Part shown: positions 26,548-33,252 of the stretch, piece by piece
Layout: each line of letters starts with the position of its first letter
Position numbering within the stretch: position 1 is the stretch's first letter
Assembly: GCA_964369415.1 (NCBI GenBank)
Contig: CAYJFP010000022.1
Location: forward strand, 1 to 33,252
Source: SIG603 sp964369415
GTDB taxonomy: Bacteria; Bacillota; Clostridia; Oscillospirales; Acutalibacteraceae
Length of the DNA stretch: 33,252 bases
Direction: 5' to 3'
Translations under genes and position numbers: made by a program
The notes under the pieces: generated by a model
What the model saw: only the letters and a program-made list of their open reading frames with translations
What the model was told of the DNA's origin: nothing
The model's database searches: none

Positions 26548-26583
26548 TATATTCAAAAAATTATGTAAAGTAAATTTACTTTT

Positions 26584-27285
26584 TTACTTGTTTTTCCCGA
26601 TAATAGGCTTCTCTTCACCGTTTAAAAGTCTTTTAATATTCGATTTGTGTTTTAAGACAATAATTAGTGCTACAGTGAACGATATTGTCACTGAAGAAAC
26701 AAGATATATAACACTTTCGCTACTATTTAAGCTTGAAGAATAATCAATAAAGAAAACTACTAAAAAAGTAAAAATAGGGTATGTCGCAGTTCCGATTATC
26801 GAGGAAAGCGAGACAATTTTCTTGATAACAAAAAGTAAAACGAAGAAGGCAAAGCATAATAAAAATACTCGCCAATCGACAATAGCCATCATGGCGGCAG
26901 TAGTTACAACGCCTTTTCCACCTTTAAAACCGAAGAAAATCGGAAAAACATGGCCTAAAATGCAGAATAATCCCGCAATTTGACGACTGAGTCCAACATA
27001 AATGACTGGAAGGCTAAAAGCTTCACAGGTATAAGAAAAAATCAGTCCAGCCACTATAACGGCAACAGCACATTTTATAAAGTCGAAAACAAAGGTGAGC
27101 AATGCGGGAATTTTTCCAACACTTCTCAAAACGTTTGTAGCGCCAGCATTTCCGCTTCCGTATTTTCTTATGTCATCTTTTTTGACAATTTTAGTCAAAA
27201 TTATAGAAAAATTTATACTGCCGAGAAAGTAAGAAATAAGCATAACAATCAAGGTAAATATAGCGGTGATTAAAATATCATTCAT
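26584..27285 (-). CDS. plsY: Glycerol-3-phosphate acyltransferase PlsY
   Basis: 233 residues, slightly longer than the usual 190-220. It is an integral membrane enzyme that acylates glycerol-3-phosphate from acyl-phosphate to begin phospholipid synthesis. All three conserved loops are visible: YFLGSINFSIIL (motif 1), RKYGSGNAGATNVLRSVG (motif 2), and GHVFPIFFGFKGGKGVVT (motif 3). About seven hydrophobic segments are present. The ribosome binding site GAGGATGAG supports the ATG. It lies 18 bases after der on the same strand and ends the DUF512-der-plsY cluster; in Clostridia this trio is a common arrangement. Confidence 0.96.
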   Translation of the reverse strand: MNDILITAIFTLIVMLISYFLGSINFSIILTKIVKKDDIRKYGSGNAGATNVLRSVGKIPALLTFVFDFIKCAVAVIVAGLIFSYTCEAFSLPVIYVGLSRQIAGLFCILGHVFPIFFGFKGGKGVVTTAAMMAIVDWRVFLLCFAFFVLLFVIKKIVSLSSIIGTATYPIFTFLVVFFIDYSSSLNSSESVIYLVSSVTISFTVALIIVLKHKSNIKRLLNGEEKPIIGKNK

Positions 27286-27303
27286 TAATACTCATCCTCT
27301 CGG

Positions 27304-28632
27304 TTATTCTGATTTTTCATTTCTTTCTCTAACAATTAATCTAACCGGAGTTCCTTCTAACGAGAAAAACTCTCTGATTCTGTTTACTAAGTATCTTTGG
27401 TATGAAAAATGGAATAACTCTTTGTTGTTTACAAAGCACACAAAGGTAGGCGGCTTTGTAGTCGCTTGTGTAATGTAATAAATTTTAAGTCTTTTGCCTC
27501 TATCCGTAGGAGGTTGAACCCTAGCTGTTGCCTGTGCAAGAATATCGTTTAGAACACCTGTTGTAATTCTCATAGAATTGTTGTTGGCAACAAGCTTAAT
27601 CATTTCAAAAAGTTTGTCGAGTCTTTGCCCTGTACTCGCCGAAATAAACATGATAGGCGCATAGGACATGAAGGAAAAGTCTACTTCAAGACCTTTTCTG
27701 AACTCGTTCATGGTCTTGTCGTCTTTTTCTATCGCGTCCCACTTATTTACAGCGATGATACAGCCTTTTCCAGCCTCGTGAGCAATACCAGCAACCTTAG
27801 AGTCTTGCTCGGTAAAGCCGACTACAGCGTCAATCATGATAACGCAAACATCACATCTGTCGACTGCCATTTGCGCCCTTAAATTGCTGTAGTGCTCGAT
27901 ATTATCATGCACTTTGCTTTTTTTTCTAAGACCCGCTGTGTCTATAAAGGTAAAAGTGCCGTGCTTATTTTCTATAATAGTATCTGTGGCATCTCTTGTA
28001 GTTCCCGCAATGTCGGATACGATACATCTATTCTCGCCCGAAACCTTGTTTACAAGTGAAGATTTTCCGACATTAGGTTTTCCGATAACGGCAACTTTTA
28101 TGTTCTCTATGTCAAACTCTTCTTCGGTTTCTTCAGGGAAATACTTGACAACTTCATCAAGCAAGTCGCCTGTACCATGTCCGTGAACAGAAGAAACAGG
28201 ATAAGGGTCACCAAGGCCTAAATTATAAAATTCGTAAAATTCAGGTGGTGGGTCGCCGACTCTGTCACACTTATTAACTGCTAAAACAATCGGGACGCCC
28301 GATTTTAATAGCATATTAGAAATTTCCGTATCGGTCGCAACGACTCCGGTTGTTAAATCAGTTACAAAAATTATAACATCGGCAGAATCTATTGCAAGTT
28401 GTGCTTGAAGTCTCATTTGAGATAAGATGATGTCCTTAGATTCAGGCTCGATACCGCCTGTATCAATGACTGTAAACTCATTTTGAAGCCAGCTACATTC
28501 GCCAAAAATTCGGTCTCTTGTAACGCCTGGTGTGTCTTCTACGATAGAAAGTCTCTTTCCTATAAGTTTATTAAATAGCGTTGATTTTCCCACATTTGGG
28601 CGTCCAACAACCGCTACAATAGGCTTTGCCAT
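27304..28632 (-). CDS. der: Ribosome-assembly GTPase Der
   Basis: 442 residues. Der (EngA) is an essential GTPase with two tandem G domains and a KH-like domain that assists 50S assembly. Domain 1 has GRPNVGKST (G1, residues 10-18), DTPGVTRD (G2 region), DTGG (G3) and NKCD (G4). Domain 2 has GKPNVGKSS, AGTTRDA, DTAGLRKK and NKWD. The C-terminal KH-like part includes RVQPPTDRGKRLKIYYITQ. All motifs are canonical. The ribosome binding site AAGGAG is strong. It lies 19 bases after the DUF512 gene and 18 before plsY, so the three form one transcript. Confidence 0.98.
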   Translation of the reverse strand: MAKPIVAVVGRPNVGKSTLFNKLIGKRLSIVEDTPGVTRDRIFGECSWLQNEFTVIDTGGIEPESKDIILSQMRLQAQLAIDSADVIIFVTDLTTGVVATDTEISNMLLKSGVPIVLAVNKCDRVGDPPPEFYEFYNLGLGDPYPVSSVHGHGTGDLLDEVVKYFPEETEEEFDIENIKVAVIGKPNVGKSSLVNKVSGENRCIVSDIAGTTRDATDTIIENKHGTFTFIDTAGLRKKSKVHDNIEHYSNLRAQMAVDRCDVCVIMIDAVVGFTEQDSKVAGIAHEAGKGCIIAVNKWDAIEKDDKTMNEFRKGLEVDFSFMSYAPIMFISASTGQRLDKLFEMIKLVANNNSMRITTGVLNDILAQATARVQPPTDRGKRLKIYYITQATTKPPTFVCFVNNKELFHFSYQRYLVNRIREFFSLEGTPVRLIVRERNEKSE

Positions 28633-28651
28633 AATAGTCTCCTTTTTTAAA

Positions 28652-29950
28652 TCAAGATATTATCATATCTATAAGGTCTTGGCCAGAAGAAGGCAGTTTA
28701 AATACTTTTAAACCTATCTTTTCTTCAAGCTCTTCGAGTGTCATATCGTCAAGAAAAATATCTTCATCTGCTTTAAGCATTACATCGGGAATTAAAAGCG
28801 TACCTTTTAATTTGTGACTATTTAACGTGTCTACAATATCCTGTCCTACGATAAGACCGGACACATCAATAGTTTCGCCGAAAAACTTATTTTTAATTGG
28901 ATAAAGATTCAAAGTGATATTTTTCCATTTGTTTCTTATTTTATCATACAATGTGTTTAAAAGTTCAAAAATCGCTGTTCCACAAACGATGTTAATTTCT
29001 TTGTCTTGTATGGTTTCTGGTGCGTCTTCAAGTGCAAAAAGAAGCTCTTCTTCAAGGTTTCTATACATTCCTACACCATTTTCAATTTGAGGAAAATCCT
29101 CGTAAAATTCATATGGTGGAAGCTCTTTTTCTGCTATAATATAAAATTCATCAGATGGGTAAAATTTTCTTAAACCCGTAATCTCTAAACTTTTTTCACC
29201 TAGATTTTCTATAATATCTATGGTGCTTAACGCTTGGTTTTTAGTAAATGGTTCAAGATTAAATAAATTTTCTCTATGTTTTGTAATTCCAACAGGAACA
29301 CAAGAGACGCTCTGCAAATTTTCACCAAAATTAAGAAGTTCTGTAAGAGAAAACTTTAGTTCATCGCTATCATTAATATTAGGACATAGGACAAGTTGGC
29401 AGTTAATTTTAATACCGCCATCGCAAAGAGTTTTTAAATATTTTAGCTTTTCTCCTGCAAATCTATTGCCCATCATTTCACATCTAAGCTTAGGATTCAT
29501 GGTGTGAACCGAAACGTTAATAGGGCTTATATGCATATCGATAATTCTATTAATATCAGTATCTTCAAGATTTGTAAGAGTTATATAATTTCCAAATAAG
29601 AAAGAAAGTCTTTCGTCGTCATCCTTAAAATATAGACTTTTTCTCATGCCCTTTGGAAGCTGGTCGATAAAACAGAAAATGCATTTGTTCTTACAAGGTT
29701 TTTCCTTATCCATAAGATAAGTCGAAAATATAAGCCCGATAGGCGCATATTCTGATTTACTAAAATTAAATTCTAAGGTTTCATTTCCTCTTAAAATAGA
29801 CATTAAAATTTTCTTTTCGGTTTCATAAAATCTGTAGTCGAGCATATCGTTTATATTCTTACCGTTTAAGGAAAGAAGTATATCGCCATTTTTTACGCCA
29901 ATACTTTCGGCAATACTAAGTTTTTCTGTACCGATAATTGTAACAGACAT
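28652..29950 (-). CDS. DUF512 protein with PDZ-like and radical-SAM-like domains
   Basis: 432 residues. Residues about 1-60 resemble a PDZ domain (SIAESIGVKNGDILLSLNGKNI). A C-x3-C-x2-C cluster (Cys86, Cys90, Cys93; CKNKCIFCFIDQLP) is the iron-sulphur motif of radical SAM enzymes, followed by GNYITLTNLE and ISPINVSVHTMNP, both typical of the family. The DUF512 domain forms the C-terminal half (VGMYRNLEEE, GLIVGQDIVDTL, IPDVMLKADEDIFLDDMT). Its reaction is not established; association with Der across Clostridia suggests a role in ribosome or translation biology, but that is inference. GGAGG precedes the ATG. A long imperfect hairpin (29968-30019) separates it from rpmF. Confidence 0.9.
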   Translation of the reverse strand: MSVTIIGTEKLSIAESIGVKNGDILLSLNGKNINDMLDYRFYETEKKILMSILRGNETLEFNFSKSEYAPIGLIFSTYLMDKEKPCKNKCIFCFIDQLPKGMRKSLYFKDDDERLSFLFGNYITLTNLEDTDINRIIDMHISPINVSVHTMNPKLRCEMMGNRFAGEKLKYLKTLCDGGIKINCQLVLCPNINDSDELKFSLTELLNFGENLQSVSCVPVGITKHRENLFNLEPFTKNQALSTIDIIENLGEKSLEITGLRKFYPSDEFYIIAEKELPPYEFYEDFPQIENGVGMYRNLEEELLFALEDAPETIQDKEINIVCGTAIFELLNTLYDKIRNKWKNITLNLYPIKNKFFGETIDVSGLIVGQDIVDTLNSHKLKGTLLIPDVMLKADEDIFLDDMTLEELEEKIGLKVFKLPSSGQDLIDMIIS

Positions 29951-29967
29951 ATAAAAACCTCCAAGTA

Positions 29968-30019
29968 AAACTTTAGGGCGTCATCGCTGATTAAACGATG
30001 CCCGCCCGCAATAAAGTTT
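29968..30019 (-). other. Long imperfect hairpin between rpmF and the DUF512-der-plsY cluster
   Basis: Nested arms: AAACTTTA with TAAAGTTT (outer), GGGCG with CGCCC (middle), CATCG with CGATG (inner), and a 9-base loop. On the minus strand it is followed by only TTTTAC, a weak terminator at best. Partial terminator, processing site or mRNA stabiliser are all possible. Confidence 0.5.
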
Positions 30020-30029
30020 AAGCATTTAT

Positions 30030-30212
30030 TTACGCTTCTTTTTTTACAACCTGTCTACCGTTGTAAGTGCCGCAACTTCCGCAAGCCCTGTGAGGTGTCT
30101 TGAATTCTCCACACTGAGGGCATTTCATCAAAGCGGGAGCCTCTAACTTCCAAACATTTGAACGTCTTTTGTTTTGTCTTGCACTTGATAATTTTGACTT
30201 TGGTACTGCCAT
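30030..30212 (-). CDS. rpmF: 50S ribosomal protein L32
   Basis: 60 residues, the standard length. MAVPKSKLSSARQNKRRSN opens it, then a zinc ribbon CPQCGE...CGSCG with all four Cys present, so it is the zinc-binding C+ form. AAGGAGG precedes the ATG. It lies 24 bases after the DUF177 gene on the same strand, the classical yceD-rpmF pair found in most bacteria. Confidence 0.98.
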   Translation of the reverse strand: MAVPKSKLSSARQNKRRSNVWKLEAPALMKCPQCGEFKTPHRACGSCGTYNGRQVVKKEA

Positions 30213-30236
30213 CTTAATAGCACCTCCTTAAAATAA

Positions 30237-30722
30237 TTAACTTAGCAAATCGCTAAGAATTTTTAACCTCTCGTCGATCGTACCGCCATTGCAACTGCAT
30301 TTTGTTTCATTTAGATTAGTGCCACATTGTGGACACAAACCTTTGCAGTCATCACTACAAATATGTCTGTAGGGTAAAGTTAAGAGGATTTCTTCAGTAA
30401 TTAACGAAGATAAATCCAAGCTGTTATCGACTTTAATATTATAATCGTCACTGTCTTCACATTCTTTTAAAACAAGACCGTGTTTTAAAGTGAGTTTCTC
30501 ATGTTTTAAAGTTTCTTTCATACACAAACTGCAAGGCATTAAAAAATCGTAAGAAATTTTTGCCTCTAAATCAATTAAACTTTCATGTGAATGGATTGTA
30601 CAATTTACATGTACAGGAGAAACAAAAGGTTTAAAACCGTCTACCTCTTCCTCTTTCATAGAAAAGTCCCATTCGAAAGATTCAGTTTTGTCCACTAAAA
30701 AGCTTCTAATATCAATAATCAT
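30237..30722 (-). CDS. DUF177 (YceD-family) protein
   Basis: 161 residues from the start chosen here. The family (YceD in E. coli) is encoded before rpmF almost everywhere and is implicated in 23S rRNA and 50S metabolism. Visible features are IIDIRSFLV at the start, the CSLC motif (MPCSLCMKE), LDLSSLITEEILLTLPY and a C-terminal CSDDCKGLCPQCGTNLNE metal-binding motif. I start it at 30722 because GAGGT lies 8 bases before that ATG, while the longer frame's ATG at 30782 lies in the -35 region of the promoter at 30750-30778 and cannot be transcribed from it. Confidence 0.9.
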   Translation of the reverse strand: MIIDIRSFLVDKTESFEWDFSMKEEEVDGFKPFVSPVHVNCTIHSHESLIDLEAKISYDFLMPCSLCMKETLKHEKLTLKHGLVLKECEDSDDYNIKVDNSLDLSSLITEEILLTLPYRHICSDDCKGLCPQCGTNLNETKCSCNGGTIDERLKILSDLLS

Positions 30723-30749
30723 ATACATTACCTCATGCCGTACTAAAAT

Positions 30750-30778
30750 ATTATAATGACTTACTAGTCGTTTGTCAA
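30750..30778 (-). promoter_or_regulatory. Consensus sigma-A promoter of the DUF177-rpmF operon
   Basis: On the minus strand TTGACA (30778-30773) and TATAAT (30755-30750) are both perfect and 17 bases apart. Transcription should start near 30743, about 20 bases before the start codon at 30722. As a full consensus promoter it suits ribosomal protein expression. Confidence 0.93.
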
Positions 30779-30833
30779 GCAAAATTTGTAATAAACCATA
30801 TTTTTTTTAAGAAGATAAGCTTTTACATTTCTA

Positions 30834-30862
30834 TTGAAAAACAAATTAAAATCTGATAGAAT
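30834..30862 (+). promoter_or_regulatory. Sigma-A promoter of murT-gatD
   Basis: TTGAAA (30834-30839), 17-base spacer, TAGAAT (30857-30862), with TG at 30854-30855. The start codon lies 28 bases after the -10. It is divergent from the DUF177 promoter. Confidence 0.75.
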
Positions 30863-30890
30863 AGATAAAAATGGAAAAGGAAACTAATAT

Positions 30891-32267
30891 ATGAAGAAAA
30901 ATTTACGATTTTATTTTGCGTTATTTTTTGCAAAGGGAACTGCGCTTGTTCTAAAAATAATAGGTAGAAAAGGAACCTCTATGCCCGGCTCGTGGGCTAT
31001 TATTTTGTGTCCTGATTTTTTAGGAAGGATAGACAAGCCTAAAAGAGTGATAGGGATAACAGGAACAAATGGAAAAACCACCGTTACAAATATGGTATCA
31101 GATGTTTTAGAAGCAAATGGTATAGAATTCATAAGTAATAGGGAAGGGACGAATGTGCCGACCGGAATAGCCTCTTGTTTAATTGCAAACAGTACATTTA
31201 CTGGCAAGCAAAAAAAGCAGTTTGCAGTTTTTGAAATGGATGAGAGAAGTTCGCTTAGAATTTTTCCTTATTTAAAGCCTGATACGCTTTTAGTCACAAA
31301 TATATTTAGAGATTCATTTAAAAGAAATGCCCATACAGAATATATTTTTAATCTACTAAATAATAATATCCCAAAAGAGACTACGCTTATACTAAACGGT
31401 GATGACCCAGTTTGCTCTAGACTTGGAAAAGACAATAAAAAATACTTTTTCGGTATGCTTAAACAAGAGTTTGAAAATGAAAAAAGAGAATACCTTGTAA
31501 ATGACGGCTCTACCTGTCCTGTTTGTGACACACCGCTAACTTATGATTTTAAGAGATATCATCATATCGGAGTTTGTCGCTGTGAAAACTGTGAATATAA
31601 ATTGCCTGAAAAACAATATGTGCTTCAAAAATGCGATTTAGAAAATAAAAGGATGAATTTTAAATTCGGCGAAGATAAATTTTCAATTAAACTTGCCGAT
31701 AACAATGTTATAAATATGTATAATCAGCTTTGCGCGGCTTCGGTGCTTTATAATGAAGGTTATCAGACTAAACTGATTGAAAAAGCGTTTGAAGCTATTA
31801 AAATCCCCGAAGTAAGGCTTGCTAAGAAAAAAGTTGGAGACAACACTTTTATACGCCATGTTGCAAAAGGACAAAATCCGATAGCTTGTTCAATGGCCGT
31901 AGGCAATGTCAGAAACTTTGAGGGTGACAAGTGCGTAATATTTATGCTTGATGATAAATTCGATGCATTAAAGGCTGTAGAAAACATCGCATGGTACTAT
32001 GACACCGATTTTGAATATCTAAAAGATACAAACATTACACAGATTATCATAGCAGGTGAAAGAGAGTCAGACCTTTACGTTAGACTTCTTATTGCGGGGA
32101 TAGACCCTAAAATAATGAGCCACTTTGGAAGCTATGATGAAATAATCGGAGCGGTCGATGTGAATATATCGAATACCTTCGTTATCTATTATGACATATA
32201 CTTTGAGTCTTTGTCAAAGAAAATCGAAAAAGAAATTGAAGAAAAAATAGAGGAGAATAAAAAATGA
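30891..32267 (+). CDS. murT: Lipid II isoglutaminyl synthase, Mur-ligase-like subunit MurT
   Basis: 458 residues (family about 435-460). With GatD it amidates the alpha-carboxyl of D-glutamate in lipid II, using ATP, at the inner face of the membrane. The Mur-ligase ATP loop is GITGTNGKTT (55-64). A zinc ribbon sits at about 209-234 (CPVC and CENC), a MurT hallmark. FEMDERS and NIFRDSFKR are catalytic-core blocks, and the C-terminal DUF1727 domain covers about 320-458. In the last part, LDDKFDALKAVENIAWYYDTDFE departs from the usual DVSWIWD-type motif, which belongs to the region contacting GatD. Its stop overlaps the gatD start (ATGA). The neighbouring GatD lacks its catalytic dyad, so the ammonia source is uncertain. 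Confidence 0.93.
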   Translation: MKKNLRFYFALFFAKGTALVLKIIGRKGTSMPGSWAIILCPDFLGRIDKPKRVIGITGTNGKTTVTNMVSDVLEANGIEFISNREGTNVPTGIASCLIANSTFTGKQKKQFAVFEMDERSSLRIFPYLKPDTLLVTNIFRDSFKRNAHTEYIFNLLNNNIPKETTLILNGDDPVCSRLGKDNKKYFFGMLKQEFENEKREYLVNDGSTCPVCDTPLTYDFKRYHHIGVCRCENCEYKLPEKQYVLQKCDLENKRMNFKFGEDKFSIKLADNNVINMYNQLCAASVLYNEGYQTKLIEKAFEAIKIPEVRLAKKKVGDNTFIRHVAKGQNPIACSMAVGNVRNFEGDKCVIFMLDDKFDALKAVENIAWYYDTDFEYLKDTNITQIIIAGERESDLYVRLLIAGIDPKIMSHFGSYDEIIGAVDVNISNTFVIYYDIYFESLSKKIEKEIEEKIEENKK

Positions 32268-32989
32268 TAGTAGAAGTTCTCTTTCCAGAAATTTGTAATT
32301 TGTTTGGCGACCACGCGAACATGAGATATTTAAAGCTTTGTTTAAAAGATGCAGAGTTTAAATCGACATCGGTAAATGAAAAACCACGGTTTTTAACTGA
32401 GAAAATTGATTTGGTCTACATGGGGCCATCTACTGAAAAAAGTCAAGAGACAATTATTAAAAATCTTAGCAAATATAAGTCTGAGATTGCCGAAAAAATC
32501 AAAAGCGGAGTGACGTTTTTCTTTACAGGAAACGCACTTGAAGTTTTAGGTAGATATATAGAAACAGAAAAAGGGGAGAAGATACCAGCGCTTGATATTC
32601 TTCCGTTATATGCAAAAAGAAATATGATTCAGCGCCATAACAGTGAATGTCTAGCTAAATTTGAAGGTATGGAAATCTTAGGTTTTAAGAGTCAGTTTAC
32701 ACTTTGCTATCCTGACAATGAAGATAATGGATTGTTTTTAGTTGAAAAAGGAATGGGCATGAATATGGAGAGTCAAAAAGAGGGCATAAGAATTAATAAT
32801 TTTTTTGGAACCTACCTTTTAGGGCCATTTTTGGTGCTTAATCCCGATTTTACAAAGTATTTAATCAAAACCATTGGCGGACAAGAAGAGGTTGCGTTTG
32901 AAGAAGACGTAAAGAATGCACACGAAAAACTACTGACACATTTTAAAGAAAGAATTCCACAAAAACCACCTAAATATAAATATATGTAA
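32264..32989 (+). CDS. gatD: GatD-like class I glutamine amidotransferase subunit lacking the catalytic Cys and His
   Basis: 241 residues, similar to GatD (about 240-260). In known MurT/GatD, GatD hydrolyses glutamine and channels ammonia to MurT. The opening IVEVLFPEICNLFGDHANMRYL and the end GTYLLGPFLVLNPDFTKYL follow the family. But where known GatD has its nucleophile Cys (Cys94 in S. aureus, in a CGGYQLLG-type motif) this protein reads FFFTGNALEVLG, with Thr88; and where His189 is expected (YLHGP) it reads YLLGP, with Leu186. The GGGQDREQ-type segment is also altered (MGPSTEKSQ). It is therefore probably not an active glutaminase. The GGAGAATAAAAA ribosome binding site and the 4-base overlap with murT show strong coupling. 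Confidence 0.85.
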   Translation: MIVEVLFPEICNLFGDHANMRYLKLCLKDAEFKSTSVNEKPRFLTEKIDLVYMGPSTEKSQETIIKNLSKYKSEIAEKIKSGVTFFFTGNALEVLGRYIETEKGEKIPALDILPLYAKRNMIQRHNSECLAKFEGMEILGFKSQFTLCYPDNEDNGLFLVEKGMGMNMESQKEGIRINNFFGTYLLGPFLVLNPDFTKYLIKTIGGQEEVAFEEDVKNAHEKLLTHFKERIPQKPPKYKYM

Positions 32990-33008
32990 AGATTATTACT
33001 ATAAATAA

Positions 33009-33037
33009 TTGACGTAATTTGATGAGTATGATATAAT
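33009..33037 (+). promoter_or_regulatory. Sigma-A promoter of tRNA-Ser
   Basis: TTGACG (33009-33014), 17-base spacer, a perfect TATAAT (33032-33037), with TG at 33029-33030. Confidence 0.88.
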
Positions 33038-33083
33038 TATAGAGTTAGTTGATTTTACAGGATTAGCTAACTTTATAAAAATT

Positions 33084-33172
33084 GGAGACGTATCGAAGTG
33101 GTCATAACGAGCCTGACTCGAAATCAGGTTGCCTTCACGGGCACGAGAGTTCGAATCTCTCCGTCTCCGCCA
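33084..33172 (+). tRNA. tRNA-Ser (anticodon CGA)
   Basis: Acceptor GGAGACG (33084-33090) pairs with CGTCTCC (33162-33168); anticodon stem CCTGA/TCAGG with loop CTCGAAA, anticodon CGA; a long variable arm (TTGCCTTCACGGGCA) as in class II tRNAs; T arm GAGAGTTCGAATCTCT; discriminator G; encoded CCA (33170-33172). It decodes UCG. Confidence 0.97.
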
Positions 33173-33218
33173 ACAGAAACCCCCGACACGCGTTTTTGCG
33201 TGTCGGGGGTTTCTGTTG
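33171..33218 (+). terminator. Very long GC-rich hairpin after tRNA-Ser, probable terminator
   Basis: A perfect 21-bp stem (33171-33191 with 33198-33218) and a GTTTTT loop, with a CCCCCGACACGC core. The left arm begins within the CCA of the tRNA. The tail is TTTCTGTTGTATAC without a clean U-tract, so it may act as a processing or factor-dependent signal. A separate perfect palindrome, CTGTAGCTACAG, lies at 33223-33234. Confidence 0.75.
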
Positions 33219-33252
33219 TATACTGTAGCTACAGATTGATTAGATAATGTTT

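Overview
The window is a low-GC Firmicute chromosome segment, most likely from an anaerobic, endospore-forming member of the Clostridia. The evidence is a sigG-type forespore sigma factor, AT-rich intergenic DNA with near-consensus sigma-A promoters, strong AGGAGG ribosome binding sites, the clostridial DUF512-der-plsY neighbourhood, and a MurT/GatD lipid II amidation pair. I see no plasmid, phage, IS or CRISPR signature. One 100-base run of N (7500-7599) is a scaffold gap inside a giant surface-protein gene.

Layout. (1) 1-2616: a 5'-partial-window methyltransferase gene on the minus strand, then a coaW-like pantothenate kinase and a D-2-hydroxyacid dehydrogenase on the plus strand. (2) 2585-4461: sigG on the minus strand, a small XRE regulator with an apparent operator over its own promoter, tRNA-Arg(CCG), and a run of three palindromes. 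(3) 4462-5826: a STAND/archaeal-type ATPase with a degenerate C-terminal nuclease-like domain. (4) 6247-16219: one gene of at least 3,289 visible residues, split by the gap. It encodes a secreted, cysteine-poor, repeat-built adhesin-like protein with InlB-type repeats, a vWA domain and many MBG-type modules, and it ends in three membrane helices instead of an LPXTG signal. (5) 16385-23090: a MATE exporter, a Ser/Glu-rich lipoprotein, pyruvate kinase divergent from a Nudix hydrolase, and a three-gene ECF sigma/anti-sigma/YfjL-like operon. (6) 23213-30782: tRNA-Trp, a DUF3892 protein, then housekeeping genes mostly on the minus strand: rlmH, walJ-like, murA, plsY, der, DUF512 radical-SAM-like, rpmF and DUF177. 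(7) 30891-33252: murT-gatD, tRNA-Ser(CGA) and a long GC-rich perfect hairpin.

How the genes fit together. The right half is largely cell-envelope and ribosome housekeeping: MurA makes UDP-GlcNAc-enolpyruvate, PlsY makes lysophosphatidate, MurT/GatD would amidate lipid II, and Der, RlmH, L32 and DUF177 serve the 50S subunit. The left half carries accessory genes (regulator, ATPase, giant surface protein).

The most noteworthy observations are these: the GatD homologue lacks both residues of the known glutaminase dyad (Thr and Leu stand where Cys and His are expected); the giant protein has a modular repeat architecture and a three-helix anchor; two distant palindromes share a nearly identical 20-base core; and the ATPase has lost key residues of both its Walker B and its nuclease-like motif.
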